The notes: generated from the sequence alone by a model not told the origin. Positions 47,152-56,927 are shown, counted from the stretch's first letter. The stretch: DNA of 64,000 nt from Rhodovarius crocodyli (GCF_004005855.1 NZ_SACL01000006.1:186001-250000); one strand, 5' to 3'. Translations and numbers: made by a program.

Positions 47152-48552
47152 TCAGCGCCCGGTCATGATCCGCTCGACCAGCTGCTTCACCGTGGGGATG
47201 AAACCGTTGGAGTAGAACGGATCGGATTTGAAACGCGGGGCGTTGTGGCCCGCGAACATCAGGTTGTCCTCGATGGAACCGCCATGGGCGATGTCCTGCA
47301 GGCCCTTCTGGATGCAGAAGCTGCGCGGATCGGCCTTCTTGCCGTTCGTCAGGTCCGCGGAATGCTGCGACCAGTTGGAGAAACGGCACTGGCTGAGGCA
47401 GCCCATGCAGTCGGCCTGGTCCTTCACCACCTCACGCGCGACCTCGGGCGTTTCGAACACCAGCGTGCTGTCGGGGGTGCGCAGGGCCTCGGTGAAGCCC
47501 GCGGCCTCCCAGCCCATGGCGCTTTCCTTGTCGTGCGGCGTGACGAAGACCGGACGGCGACGGGGGCCGATCAGGTATTCGGCGGTGTGGTCGCCCACGG
47601 CTTCCGGCGAATAGGCGATCTGGCGCTCGCTGCGGGCCTCCAGCTGACGCAGGAAGTCGTTGCGCACGGCAGAGCTGTAGAAGCCCGTGGGCGAGAAGTT
47701 CTGCAGCGAGACCGAGCCCGGCTCCAGCTCCATCAGGCGCTTCTTCCAGGCATCGCCGATCGGGCTTTCCTGGGTCAGCAGCGGGCGGGTGCCGAACTGG
47801 AAGGCGATGGGACCGAGCTCAGGGTTGTCGATCCAGTCCTCCCATTCCTCCAGCCACCACACGCCGCCGGCCATGATGATGGGCGTATCGCCCAGGCCGA
47901 AGGCGCGCATCTGCTCGCGCAGCGCCAGCACGCGGCCATAGGGGGCCTCGGGCTTGCGGGGATCCTCGCTGTTGGACAGGCCGTTGTGGCCGCCGGCCAG
48001 CCAGGGGTCCTCATAGACCACGCCGCCCAGCAGCTCGCTCACCTTGGAATAGCTGCGCTTCCACAGCGCGCTGAAAGCACGGCCGGAGGAGACGATGGGG
48101 TAGTAGTGGATGCCGAACTCGCGCGCGATCTCGGCCAGCTTGTAGGGCATGCCCGCGCCGCAGGTGATGCCGTTGATCAGGCCCTTGGCGCCTTCCAGCA
48201 TGCCGCGCAGCACGCGCTCGGCGCCGCCCATCTCCCACAGGACATTGGCGTGGATTCGCGCACTGGGGCCCGCGATGTCGCGCGCGCGCTGCGCCTGCGC
48301 GATGGCGCCACGGATACCGTATTCGACCAGTTCCTCATGGCGCTCCCGCCGGGTGCGGCCGTGATAGATCTGGCGGATGACCTCGCCGTTCTCGTCGTAG
48401 CTGTCTGCGTTCACCGCGCTCAGCGTGCCGACGCCACCGGCGGCGGACCAGGTGCCGGCCGTGACGCCGTTCGAGACGGCGACGCCCTTTCCACCTTCCA
48501 CCAGCGGCAGAACTTCGGCGCCGCCCATGCGGATCGCGTTGATGGCCTTCAC
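47152..48552 (-). CDS. Nitronate monooxygenase-like (2-nitropropane dioxygenase) protein with C-terminal Cys motif
   Basis: A 466-residue FMN-dependent TIM-barrel protein. GGHNGLSN near 188-195 and the IIMAGGVWW block near 225-233 resemble the NPD/NMO and FabK-type family. The C-terminal 90 residues are an extension with DCMGCLSQC (C382, C385, C389) and C413. This CX2CX3C...C pattern looks able to bind an Fe-S cluster or zinc, which is not usual for this family. The GTG start at 48552 has GAGGA about 10 bases upstream. Its substrate is unknown; neighbours do not suggest one. Confidence 0.75.
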   Translation of the reverse strand: MKAINAIRMGGAEVLPLVEGGKGVAVSNGVTAGTWSAAGGVGTLSAVNADSYDENGEVIRQIYHGRTRRERHEELVEYGIRGAIAQAQRARDIAGPSARIHANVLWEMGGAERVLRGMLEGAKGLINGITCGAGMPYKLAEIAREFGIHYYPIVSSGRAFSALWKRSYSKVSELLGGVVYEDPWLAGGHNGLSNSEDPRKPEAPYGRVLALREQMRAFGLGDTPIIMAGGVWWLEEWEDWIDNPELGPIAFQFGTRPLLTQESPIGDAWKKRLMELEPGSVSLQNFSPTGFYSSAVRNDFLRQLEARSERQIAYSPEAVGDHTAEYLIGPRRRPVFVTPHDKESAMGWEAAGFTEALRTPDSTLVFETPEVAREVVKDQADCMGCLSQCRFSNWSQHSADLTNGKKADPRSFCIQKGLQDIAHGGSIEDNLMFAGHNAPRFKSDPFYSNGFIPTVKQLVERIMTGR

Positions 48553-48909
48553 GGCAGGAAATCCTCAGTAATACGTATGGGGGGTCACATAATAGCAAAA
48601 CGGCCCAGACCCAAGGGGAGATCACGGGATGCGGCGTGGTCGGGGATGGTTTTATGAAGGCAGGGCCGGGCGAGCATCGTATTGCCGCGGGCCGAGTGTT
48701 CCGTCAGGGCCGCCCGGCAGGACCGGGCGCTGTCCGGGCATCCGCGAGGGGCTACGCCCGCCGAATGTTCCGGCCTCGAATTTTCGATGAAAATCAATGC
48801 CATCGCAGATGGCCGGGACAGTCCGGCCAGGGGCGCTGCCCCTGACCTATGGGGTCAGGGAGCAACGCCCCCTGCCCTCTACGGGTGACGAATTTTCAAC
48901 CCGGCAGGC
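48553..48909. other. 357-bp intergenic region between pnp and the NMO-like gene
   Basis: Near the NMO start lies the 8-bp palindrome ATACGTAT (48571-48578), with a TATTAT -10-like hexamer upstream of it. The part 48820-48890 holds hairpin repeat R6. The remaining sequence shows only short non-coding open frames. Confidence 0.6.
48820..48890. repeat. Hairpin repeat R6 downstream of pnp
   Basis: CAGGGGCGCTGCCCCTG is a perfect hairpin here and matches the GCTGCCC-type stem of R1 and R3. A GGGGTCAGGGAGCAACGCCCC region follows that can pair imperfectly. It lies 20-90 bp beyond the pnp stop and may mark its 3' end. Confidence 0.5.
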
Positions 48910-51114
48910 TCAGTCGCGGTCGCGACGCGGACGGCGCTCACGGCGCTCGCCGCGCTCACGGCCCTCGCCTTCCTCGCCCTCGGCACGGGGGCGGCGCTCG
49001 CCCACCTGCTCCGTGATGTCGGCACCGGTGGCCTGGTCGACCACGCGCATGGACAGCTTCACCTTGCCGCGGTCGTCGAAGCCGATGACCTTGACCTTCA
49101 CGGCATCGCCTTCCTTGACGACGTCGGTGGTCTTGTTCACGCGCTCATTGGCCAGCTCGCTGATGTGAACCAGGCCGTCCTTGGCGCCCAGGAAGTTCAC
49201 GAAGGCGCCGAAATCGGCGGTCTTCACGACCTTGCCCGTGTAGATCACGCCGATCTCGGCCTCGGCCGTGATGCCGCGGATCTTGGCGATGGCCGCGTCC
49301 GTGTTCTCCTGGCTGGCGGACGCGATCTTGATCGTGCCGTCATCCTCGATGTCGATCTTGCAGCCGGTCTGCTCGACGATCTCGCGGATCACCTTGCCGC
49401 CGGTGCCGATCACGTCGCGGATCTTCTCCTTCGGCACGTTGATCACGGTGATGCGCGGCGCGGTGGCGGCCACCTGGCTGCGGGCACCGGAAATGCCCTT
49501 GGCCATCTCACCCAGGATGTGGATGCGGCCGTCCTTGGCCTGGGCCAGCGCGACCTTCATGATCTCCAGCGTGATGGACGTGATCTTGATGTCCATCTGC
49601 AGGCTGGTGATGCCCGCCTCGGAACCGGCCACCTTGAAGTCCATGTCGCCGAGGTGATCCTCGTCGCCCAGGATGTCGGACAGCACGGCATAGCCGCGGT
49701 CTTCCTTGATCAGGCCCATGGCGATGCCGGCCACCGGACGGCGCAGGGGAACGCCCGCATCCATCATGGACAGGGTCGCGCCGCAGACGGTCGCCATCGA
49801 GGAGGAACCGTTGGATTCCGTGATCTCGGACACGATGCGGATCGTGTACGGGAACTGCTCCTTGCCCGGCAGGATCGGGTGGACCGCGCGCCACGCGAGC
49901 TTGCCGTGGCCGATCTCGCGACGGCCGGGGCTGCCCATGCGGCCCGTCTCGTTCACCGAGTAGGGCGGGAAGTTGTAGTGCAGCATGAAGTTCTCACGGT
50001 ATTCGCCCGTGAGGCTGTCGATGATCTGCTCGTCCTGGCCGGTGCCCAGCGTGACCACGCAGAGCGACTGCGTCTCGCCACGAGTGAACAGGGCGGAACC
50101 ATGGGCGCGCGGCAGCACGCCGACCTCGGCCAGGATGGGGCGCACGGTCTTGGTGTCGCGGCCGTCGATGCGGATGCCGGTGTCCAGGATCGCGTTGCGG
50201 ACCACATCCGCCTCGAGCTCCTTCAGCAGGCCCTTGGCAGAGGAAGCGTCCTTGCCCTCGGCCTCGAGCGCCGCAACGACGGCCTTCTTGGCCTCGCCCA
50301 CGGCCTTCTGGCGGGACAGCTTCTCGGTGATCTTGTAGGCCTCGGTCATGCCCGAGGTGCCGAGCTCCTTGATGCGCGCCTTCAGCGCCGTCACGGACTC
50401 GTCCTCACCGGCCAGGTCCCAGGGCTCCTTGCCGGCATGCTCGGCCAGCTCGATGATGCCCTGGATCACGGGCTGGAAGGCCTTGTGGCCGAATTCCAGC
50501 GCGCCCAGCATCACCTCTTCCGGCAGCTCGTCGGCCTCGGACTCGACCATCAGCACGCCCTCGGCGGTGCCGGCCAGGACCAGGTCCAGGCGGGACTGCG
50601 CGATCTGCGCGGCCGTCGGGTTCAGCACATACTGGCCGTCGATGAAGCCCACGCGGGCCGCACCCACCGGGCCGAAGAAGGGAATGCCCGACAGCGTCAG
50701 CGCGGCGGAGCAGCCGACCAGCGAGACGATGTCCGGGTTGTTTTCCATGTCATGCGACAGGACCGTCGCGATGACCTGCACCTCGTTGCGGAACCCTTCC
50801 GGGAACAGCGGGCGCAGCGGGCGGTCGATCAGGCGGGAGACCAGGGTCTCGTTCTCGGAGGGACGGCCCTCACGCTTGAAGAAGCCGCCCGGGATCTTGC
50901 CGGCCGCGAAGGCCTTTTCCTGGTAGTTCACCGTCAGCGGGAAGAAGTCCTGGCCGGGCTTCACGCTGCGGGCGCCGACCACGGTGCAGAGCACGATGGT
51001 GTCGCCCAGGCGCGCCATCACGGCGCCATCGGCCTGGCGGGCCACCTTGCCCGTCTCGAGCGACAGGATCTGGCCGCCCCAGGCGATGTCCTTGCGGAAA
51101 TACTTGTCGAACAT
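48910..51114 (-). CDS. pnp: Polyribonucleotide nucleotidyltransferase (PNPase)
   Basis: A 734-residue phosphorolytic 3'-5' exoribonuclease. In order: first RNase PH domain (1-220), alpha-helical linker with the [14 protein letters not shown] region, second RNase PH domain (about 310-540, with [10 protein letters not shown] active-site block near 430), KH domain (about 555-615, [11 protein letters not shown]), S1 domain (about 620-690, [15 protein letters not shown]) and an Arg/Glu-rich tail that may bind RNase E. ATG 51114 has AAGGA upstream. The usual upstream gene rpsO is missing; an AsmA gene is there instead. Confidence 0.97.
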   Translation of the reverse strand: MFDKYFRKDIAWGGQILSLETGKVARQADGAVMARLGDTIVLCTVVGARSVKPGQDFFPLTVNYQEKAFAAGKIPGGFFKREGRPSENETLVSRLIDRPLRPLFPEGFRNEVQVIATVLSHDMENNPDIVSLVGCSAALTLSGIPFFGPVGAARVGFIDGQYVLNPTAAQIAQSRLDLVLAGTAEGVLMVESEADELPEEVMLGALEFGHKAFQPVIQGIIELAEHAGKEPWDLAGEDESVTALKARIKELGTSGMTEAYKITEKLSRQKAVGEAKKAVVAALEAEGKDASSAKGLLKELEADVVRNAILDTGIRIDGRDTKTVRPILAEVGVLPRAHGSALFTRGETQSLCVVTLGTGQDEQIIDSLTGEYRENFMLHYNFPPYSVNETGRMGSPGRREIGHGKLAWRAVHPILPGKEQFPYTIRIVSEITESNGSSSMATVCGATLSMMDAGVPLRRPVAGIAMGLIKEDRGYAVLSDILGDEDHLGDMDFKVAGSEAGITSLQMDIKITSITLEIMKVALAQAKDGRIHILGEMAKGISGARSQVAATAPRITVINVPKEKIRDVIGTGGKVIREIVEQTGCKIDIEDDGTIKIASASQENTDAAIAKIRGITAEAEIGVIYTGKVVKTADFGAFVNFLGAKDGLVHISELANERVNKTTDVVKEGDAVKVKVIGFDDRGKVKLSMRVVDQATGADITEQVGERRPRAEGEEGEGRERGERRERRPRRDRD

Positions 51115-51453
51115 GCGTCGTCCTTCATGAGGTGCCCGATGGCACCCCGGTTCACGGAACGGCACGCCGGCCCACGCCATCACCCGCTGGCACGCGGCAT
51201 TTCGGGCTATGCGGTGCGGATGGGCCCACCGCCCGGATCGGGGCGAGAGGTTGAGGCCGCCCACATGGCCGGAAATGCCATGCCGGGCCGGAGAATGCTC
51301 CGGTACGGGCGAAGCGCCGGCTGGGGCGCGCCGCTGTGATGGCCCCCCTCGGGGCGCATCGGCGGCCCCTATGCACGTTTTGAGGAGAAAAGGCCAGCAT
51401 TGCGTGGGTGACGGCCGGCAGGTCGCCCCCGACGCTTCACCGAGCGGCTCAGA
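51115..51453. other. pnp leader/intergenic region (339 bp)
   Basis: A hairpin GGTGCC-CGAT-GGCACC (51131-51146) lies 17 nt upstream of the pnp start codon. Nothing else in the gap is supported; there is no rpsO-like small gene and no clear promoter. Confidence 0.6.
51131..51146 (-). promoter_or_regulatory. 5' leader hairpin of pnp
   Basis: A 6-bp perfect stem with a 4-base loop abuts the pnp ribosome-binding site. In E. coli the pnp leader forms a stem cut by RNase III and then degraded by PNPase; a similar role here is an inference. Confidence 0.4.
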
Positions 51454-53541
51454 TCATCGCTGACGCCGCTGCTGCAGGCGCTGCTCCCGCGTGCGCCCGC
51501 CCTGGGCCACAAGGTTGCGGCAGCGCGGATCATCGCCGATGCCGAATTGGATGGTGGGCAGGATAGCCAGCGGCACCGCAACGAAGCCCAGCGCCGCCGC
51601 CAGCCCGCCGCGGATCCCGAGCTCCGTGAAGTCGGGCGCGACGCTCGGGTTCGCGAAGGGCCCGGTGACGTCGATCGTGGTCGGCAGGGCGGCGATGGTG
51701 AGGCTTTTGGATTCCGTGTTCAGTTCCACGTCGATCCGCTCCTGCGCCAGGTTGACGGTGCCCGTGCCGGTGACGAGCACGTCCTCAGTGTCCAGCAGCA
51801 CATTGCGCCCGGTCAGCACGCCGCGCTGCAGGCCGAGATCGGCAACGAAGCATTCGACGCGCGTGCGGTTCGGCAGCCCCAGCGCGGAGAAGACCGCATT
51901 CCCAAGACGGAGACCCGCGAGATCCACCAGCAGCGCCGACACGTTGCCGCCCGCCATGGTGAGCGTGACGCCGCCGTTGCCGCGTGCCAGCAGCTCTGCC
52001 AGCGACCGGCCATTGCTGGTCAACTGCGCGCGGCCGCCCAGGGTGCCCTGGCCCTCAGCCACGCCCGTGACGCCCAACAGGCGCGAGACGTCCACGCGCT
52101 GGAATTCCACGCGCATCTCCGTGGCCAAGCCGCCATTCTCCTGCGGGGTCAGCGTGGCGGTCGTCTCGATGCGGCCCTGGCCGACACCGAAGCGCAAGGG
52201 GTGCACGGTGATGACGCCGTCCACGATGTCCAGCGCGGCATGCAGATTGTCGAGCGGCTGGCTGCGTCCCTCGATCCGCCGGCCGTCATAGACCAGATGG
52301 ATGTTGGCGGCGCGGATGCGCGGCAGGCTGATCGGCACGTCGGGCAAGGTGCGGCCGGAGCGGGCATTGCTTTGGCCCGGCTGCGGATTGCCGCCGATGA
52401 AGCCGGCCAGATCGTCCAGGTCGACGCGGCGCGAGTGCAGGTTGGCCGTGATCTCGGGCCGGGGGCGCGTGCTTTCGGGGTGCCGGTCGGCGGGAACGGT
52501 GGTCTGCGGTCCGCTGCGCGTGGTGCGGGGTGCCGGGGCCGGCGGCGGCGCCTGGGTGCGCGGCTCGGCAGAGGCCTGGCGCTGGCCGGGGGCGCGGGCG
52601 AGAGGCACCTCCGTCGCGGGGCGGGCGGCATTGGGCGCGACCACGATCTCGCCGCCGAGGTCGGTGCGGCCAACCGTGCCCTGCAGCTCGTGGAAGCGCG
52701 CCCGGCCTTCCGCGAAATCCAGCCGGCCGGCGACGCGATAGGCCGGCGTGGTCGGGATGGGCACACCGGTCAGCGGCATGAGCAGCTTCATGTCGGGCCC
52801 GGCCAAGGTGAGCCGGAGGTCAGCGCCGCGCAGCGCCAGGGGCTCCCTCACCGAGCCTTCCAGCGAGACCCGCGTCGGGCCGTTGGCGAGCTGGAGGCGC
52901 ACCGGCCAGGGGCGGCTGGCATCCCGCAGCGCGAGCAACGCTCCGCCGACCAGCTCGCCGGTGATCGGCTGGCCGGCATAGCGTCCCTCCGCCCGCAGGG
53001 TGATCGTCGGATCCTGGCCCTCGGGCTCTTGCGTGGCGATCTGCAGGTTGAAATCGGCCTCCAGCGCCTGGAGCGCGACATGCGAGCGACCCTCCAGGAT
53101 GCTCAGGCGCCGCACCACCGGGCCACCTGCCCCCGCGGTGCCGTCGCCGCCGGTCAGCGCGGCGAAGGTGAAGTTGTTCGTGCCGTCCTCGCGGGCCGCG
53201 AGCTCCACGGCCGGCTGGTGCAGGGCGACGGAGGGGATGACGATCCGCCGGTCACGGATCAGCGGCCAGGCCTCGACCGAGACCACGGTGCGCGGCACCA
53301 GGGCGAAGGGCGGATCGGCCGAGAAGCCCTCAGGATTGGCGATGCGCAGGTCGGTCAGGGTGATTTCGGGCACGCGGCCGAGCCGGACATGCAGATGCGC
53401 GATGCTCACCTGCCGGCCCAGCGCGGCAGAGGCGCGTGCCTCGACGAGCGGGATGAGCCAGTCCCAGCGGAAGAGCAGGACGAGAACCAGGATGGGCAGG
53501 GCTATGCCGATCAGCCACCACATGGCCTTGTGAGCGCGCAT
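51454..53541 (-). CDS. AsmA family protein
   Basis: A 695-residue inner-membrane-anchored protein. A TM helix (about residues 6-27, WWLIGIALPILVLVLLF) is followed by a periplasmic chain of beta-rich repeats and the C-terminal AsmA domain (GRAQLTSNGRSLAELLARGNGGVTL-type block near 490, DVTGPFANPSVAPDFTELG near 640). A proline/arginine-rich disordered linker lies around residues 315-370. AsmA-like proteins transport phospholipids or influence outer-membrane assembly. ATG 53541 with AGAGG five bases upstream is preferred to the TTG nine codons earlier. Confidence 0.88.
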   Translation of the reverse strand: MRAHKAMWWLIGIALPILVLVLLFRWDWLIPLVEARASAALGRQVSIAHLHVRLGRVPEITLTDLRIANPEGFSADPPFALVPRTVVSVEAWPLIRDRRIVIPSVALHQPAVELAAREDGTNNFTFAALTGGDGTAGAGGPVVRRLSILEGRSHVALQALEADFNLQIATQEPEGQDPTITLRAEGRYAGQPITGELVGGALLALRDASRPWPVRLQLANGPTRVSLEGSVREPLALRGADLRLTLAGPDMKLLMPLTGVPIPTTPAYRVAGRLDFAEGRARFHELQGTVGRTDLGGEIVVAPNAARPATEVPLARAPGQRQASAEPRTQAPPPAPAPRTTRSGPQTTVPADRHPESTRPRPEITANLHSRRVDLDDLAGFIGGNPQPGQSNARSGRTLPDVPISLPRIRAANIHLVYDGRRIEGRSQPLDNLHAALDIVDGVITVHPLRFGVGQGRIETTATLTPQENGGLATEMRVEFQRVDVSRLLGVTGVAEGQGTLGGRAQLTSNGRSLAELLARGNGGVTLTMAGGNVSALLVDLAGLRLGNAVFSALGLPNRTRVECFVADLGLQRGVLTGRNVLLDTEDVLVTGTGTVNLAQERIDVELNTESKSLTIAALPTTIDVTGPFANPSVAPDFTELGIRGGLAAALGFVAVPLAILPTIQFGIGDDPRCRNLVAQGGRTREQRLQQRRQR

Positions 53542-53650
53542 TTCCACCTCTGCCGATTTGGTACTCAAAACTCCTCGGCAGCAGTTGGGTTGCGGCGAGG
53601 GCGTGCCACGCCACCCCTCGCTCCCGCGGAGAGCGAAGGATCATGCGAAT

Positions 53651-53682
53651 TGGGCGCCCCACCTTCGCAGGTGGGGCGCCCA
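53651..53682. terminator. Strong 13-bp hairpin between M20 peptidase and AsmA genes
   Basis: A 13-bp perfect stem starts TGGGCGCCCCACC (53651-53663), has a TTCGCA loop, and pairs with GGTGGGGCGCCCA (53670-53682). It is 55 bp past the M20 peptidase stop. There is no T-run on either side, so it may be a weak terminator or an RNA-stability element. Confidence 0.5.
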
Positions 53683-53736
53683 TTTCATCTATCGACATCA
53701 ACGCGCTCAGGCTTAAGCGCGCCCAGGGGCAAGGCC

Positions 53737-55125
53737 TCAGGGCGTCCCGCCTGCCCCCAGGTCCCAGAACAGCCCCGCCATCAGCGCCAGCGCTTCCTTC
53801 GCGACCGGTGCCAGCAGATGCTCATCGGGCGCATGCTGCCCGCAGGCGGCGTAGCTGTGCGGCACCCAGATGGTGGGCAGGCCCAGGATATTCGCGAAGA
53901 CATGGTTGGGCAGCGTGCCGCCGATATTGGGCAGCACGGCAGGCGGCCGGCCCAGGCTTTCGGTAACCGACGCCACCGCCCAGCGCACCCAGGGCGAGGC
54001 CGGGTCCAGCCGCGTGGCGGGGGCCGGTTCCGCCCGCATCGAGATCACATCCACATCCTTCAGCCCCACCTCGTCCAGCCGCGCGCGGATGGAGGGGATG
54101 ATGCCCGCGGTATCGGTGCCCGCCACGAAGCGCAGCTGGACCACGGCGGTGGCCGTGGGCGGCACGGCATTGACCGGAGAGACCGGGTCGCCCGCCCCCA
54201 TCGCCAGCACTTCCAGCGTGTTCCAGCCGAACAGGCGCTCGGCGGGGGTCAGGTTGTCGGCGCCCCAGGCGGTGTCGATCTCGGGGTCGGTCTCGCCACC
54301 GCCCACCGGCAGGCCGGCCAGGGCCGCACGCACCGAGTTGGGCATCGGGGGCGGCTCCAGCCCCGCCACCAGCAGCCGGCCGCGCCCGTCCACCAGGCTG
54401 GCGATGGCGTTGGCCACCATGGTGGCCGGGTTGCGGATCACGCCGCCCCAATTGCCGGAGTGATAGGCCTTCTCGCGCGCCTTGTATTCCAGGCGCACAT
54501 TCATCGCCTGGCGGGAGCCGAGGAACAGGGTGGGCAGGCCTGCGGCCAGGCGCGGCCCGTCGGAAGCGATGAGCACATCGGCCTTGAGCGCCGCCTTCTC
54601 CGCCTCGCAGATCGCGGCCAGGCCCGGGGAGCCGATCTCCTCGCCCATCTCGCACAGGAACTTCACGTTGAAGCCCAGCTTGCCCTGGCGGGCCTGGATC
54701 ACGGCCTCCAGCGCGGCGAGGTTGATGGTGAACTGGCCCTTGTTGTCGGCCGTGCCGCGGCCGTACCAGCGATCGCCCTCGACCACGATCTCCCAGGGCT
54801 CCAGCCCATCGCGCCAGCGGCCTTCCATCCCGCGCACCACATCGCCATGGCCATAGACCAGCACGGTGGGCAGGCCCGCGGCCTCGATGCGCTCCGCGAT
54901 CAGGAAGGGGCCGGCGTCGGGCTTGCTGTTGGCCACGATGCGGCTGGTGAAGCCGAGCGCGGCGAGCGACGGGATCATCTCATCGGCCAGGAAGGCATAG
55001 AGCGCGGGCGCCTGCTCGGGCACCTGGCTTTCGGTGTGCCAGGCGACGCGGCGGGCCAGCACGTCCAGCAGGCGGCCGTCGTCGATGATGGAGGTGGCGA
55101 GGGAGAGGGCTGATTCGCGGGTCAT
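53737..55125 (-). CDS. M20 family metallopeptidase (dipeptidase-like)
   Basis: A 462-residue zinc peptidase. The metal ligands are H93 and D95 (YGHGDVV), D127 (GRGTADNKG), E162/E163 (EMGEEIGSP), D190 region (ASDGPR) and a C-terminal His in QHAPDEH. Inserted between them is the dimerisation lid domain. It hydrolyses peptides or N-acyl amino acids, substrate unknown. It matches the group often listed as dipeptidase/succinyl-diaminopimelate desuccinylase-related, but is not DapE by context. Confidence 0.9.
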   Translation of the reverse strand: MTRESALSLATSIIDDGRLLDVLARRVAWHTESQVPEQAPALYAFLADEMIPSLAALGFTSRIVANSKPDAGPFLIAERIEAAGLPTVLVYGHGDVVRGMEGRWRDGLEPWEIVVEGDRWYGRGTADNKGQFTINLAALEAVIQARQGKLGFNVKFLCEMGEEIGSPGLAAICEAEKAALKADVLIASDGPRLAAGLPTLFLGSRQAMNVRLEYKAREKAYHSGNWGGVIRNPATMVANAIASLVDGRGRLLVAGLEPPPMPNSVRAALAGLPVGGGETDPEIDTAWGADNLTPAERLFGWNTLEVLAMGAGDPVSPVNAVPPTATAVVQLRFVAGTDTAGIIPSIRARLDEVGLKDVDVISMRAEPAPATRLDPASPWVRWAVASVTESLGRPPAVLPNIGGTLPNHVFANILGLPTIWVPHSYAACGQHAPDEHLLAPVAKEALALMAGLFWDLGAGGTP

Positions 55126-55169
55126 GGCAGCAGGTTCCGGGATGCGTTACTTGCAAGAACAACGATGTA

Positions 55170-55285
55170 GTGATTCTTCTTTTTCTGAAGAAAAAGAAGC
55201 AAAAAGACTTTTCGAGTTCAGGGCACGCCGCAGGATAGGGCACCCTGAACTATCAGAAGTTTTTTGGTTTTTTTTCCAAAAAAGA
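55170..55285. repeat. AT-rich inverted-repeat block
   Basis: Between the M20 peptidase and ggt genes lie three hairpins: CTTCTTTTTC-TGAA-GAAAAAGAAG (55176-55199), AGTTCAGGG/CCCTGAACT (55215-55251) and TTTTTTGG-T8-CCAAAAAA (55260-55283). The base composition differs sharply from the GC-rich surroundings. The second hairpin followed by T-runs could terminate plus-strand transcription; on the minus strand the first could serve ggt. Confidence 0.6.
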
Positions 55286-55297
55286 ACATTACTCGCT

Positions 55298-56926
55298 TCA
55301 ATAAGCCCCCGCCCAGCCATCCCGCCTGGGATCGCTGCCGGCCATCCGCATGCCGTTCTCCAGCACACGGATGCATTCCAGGCTGCAGGTGCCATGGATG
55401 GGCCGCTGCGTGACCAGCGTGTGGCCCAGGGCGCGCAGCTTCTCCAGCACCTCGGGGCCGACATCCTCCTCGATCGTCAGCTCATCCTTGCCCTTATGCG
55501 GCCAGGTGGCGCTCTGGCCGGGCTGGTCGCTGAACCAGCGGGGGGCCTCCACGATCTGCTGCGGGTCCATGCCGAAATCGATCAGCGCCGAGACGGCCTG
55601 GAAATTCACCTGCACCTGGTTGTCGGCACCCGGCGTGCCCAGGATGCCCCACAGCTTGCCGTCCTTCAGGATCAGCGGCGCGTTCATGGTGTGGCGCGCG
55701 CGCTTGCCCGGGGCCAGCACGTTGGGGTGGTGCGGCTCCAGGTGCCAGGTCGCCATGCGGTTGTTGAGCAGGAAGCCCGCCTCGCCCGCCGTGACGCCGC
55801 TGCCGAAGGCCGAGTTCAGCGACTGGATGGCCGAGACCGCGTTGCCCCAGGCGTCCACGATGCAGAAGTATGTCGTCTCGCCCTCATTGGGGGCCGGCAG
55901 CTGCAACGGGATGCTGGCGGCGCGCCTGGGGTCGATCCTGGCGGCCAGCTTGCGGGCGTTGGCGGGGTCCAGGATCTCACTGAGGTCGCCGGCACCGAAG
56001 CGCGGGTCGCCCGCCAGCCGCTCGCGGTCCAGGAAGGCGAGCTTCTTGGCCTCGACCAGCGTGTGGATGTGCTCGGCCGAGAGATAGCCCATGGCCTTGA
56101 TGTCGAAGGCCTCGGCGATCAGCAGCTCCTGCAGCAGCACGAAGCCGGTGGAGTTGGGCGGCGTCTGCCGCACCTCATAGCTCCGGTAACGGGCGGAAAT
56201 GGCGGCCTGCACCTCGGGCTCGAAGGCCTGGATATCTGCCTCGCGGATCAGCCCGCCGCCGGCCTCGCTGGCCGCGGCGACCATCGCGGCGATCGGGCCG
56301 CGATAGAAGGCCTCGGCGCCGCCTTCGGCCACCATCTCCAGCGTCCGGGCCAGGGCGGGCTGCACCAGGATGGCGCCCAGCGCCGGCAACTCGCCATCGA
56401 CCAGGTAGATGGCGCTCGCCGCCGCGTCGCGCAGCAGCACGGACTTCATGGTGTTCGCCATGCGGCGATAGGTGTGGGTGACGCCCACGCCCTCGGCGGC
56501 CAGGGCGGCGGCGGGGCGCACCAGCTCGGCCCAGGGCAGTTCGCCGTGCCGGCCATGCAGCTGCGCCACGCCGGCCAGCGACCCAGGCACGCCGGCCGAG
56601 CGATGCCCGCTGTTGGGCATGCCGTCGCGGTATTCCTCGGGGGGGGCCAGGGCGGGGGCGGTGCCGCTGCCGTTGAACACGGTCGAGACGCCGGTGCCCG
56701 CATCATAGAAGTGATAGAAGCCGTCGCCGCCGAGCCCCGACATGAAGGGCTCCGCCACGCCGAGCGCGAGGGAGACGGCGACCGCCGCATCCGCCGCGGT
56801 GCCGCCCGCACGCAGGGCATCGAGCCCGGCCTGGGTCGCGGCGGGGTGGTTGCTGGCCACCGCCCCCTTGCGCCCCATGATCAGCGGGCGCCAGGGACGG
56901 CGGGAAAGAACATCGTAATGGGTCAT
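55298..56926 (-). CDS. Gamma-glutamyltransferase family protein
   Basis: A 542-residue Ntn-hydrolase precursor. The catalytic Thr that forms after autocleavage is the first Thr of ETTYFCIVD, roughly residue 360. The oxyanion/binding block GVPGSLAGVAQLHGRHG is near 105-125, and GGTAADAAVAVSLALGVAEP is the start of the large subunit domain. There is no signal peptide, so it is a cytoplasmic GGT-like enzyme, possibly acting on glutathione conjugates or gamma-glutamyl substrates. ATG 56926 (MTHYDVL) is used. It follows the VOC gene by 1 bp. Confidence 0.88.
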   Translation of the reverse strand: MTHYDVLSRRPWRPLIMGRKGAVASNHPAATQAGLDALRAGGTAADAAVAVSLALGVAEPFMSGLGGDGFYHFYDAGTGVSTVFNGSGTAPALAPPEEYRDGMPNSGHRSAGVPGSLAGVAQLHGRHGELPWAELVRPAAALAAEGVGVTHTYRRMANTMKSVLLRDAAASAIYLVDGELPALGAILVQPALARTLEMVAEGGAEAFYRGPIAAMVAAASEAGGGLIREADIQAFEPEVQAAISARYRSYEVRQTPPNSTGFVLLQELLIAEAFDIKAMGYLSAEHIHTLVEAKKLAFLDRERLAGDPRFGAGDLSEILDPANARKLAARIDPRRAASIPLQLPAPNEGETTYFCIVDAWGNAVSAIQSLNSAFGSGVTAGEAGFLLNNRMATWHLEPHHPNVLAPGKRARHTMNAPLILKDGKLWGILGTPGADNQVQVNFQAVSALIDFGMDPQQIVEAPRWFSDQPGQSATWPHKGKDELTIEEDVGPEVLEKLRALGHTLVTQRPIHGTCSLECIRVLENGMRMAGSDPRRDGWAGAY

Positions 56927-56927
56927 C

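Noticed and set aside
46111-48657. Open frame of 848 codons on the plus strand
   Set aside because: Antisense to the TTT receptor and NMO-like gene, with His/Gln/Arg-rich shadow composition.
51547-55113. Open frame of 1188 codons on the plus strand
   Set aside because: Antisense to AsmA and M20 peptidase genes, composition typical of shadow frames, no ribosome-binding site at a plausible start.
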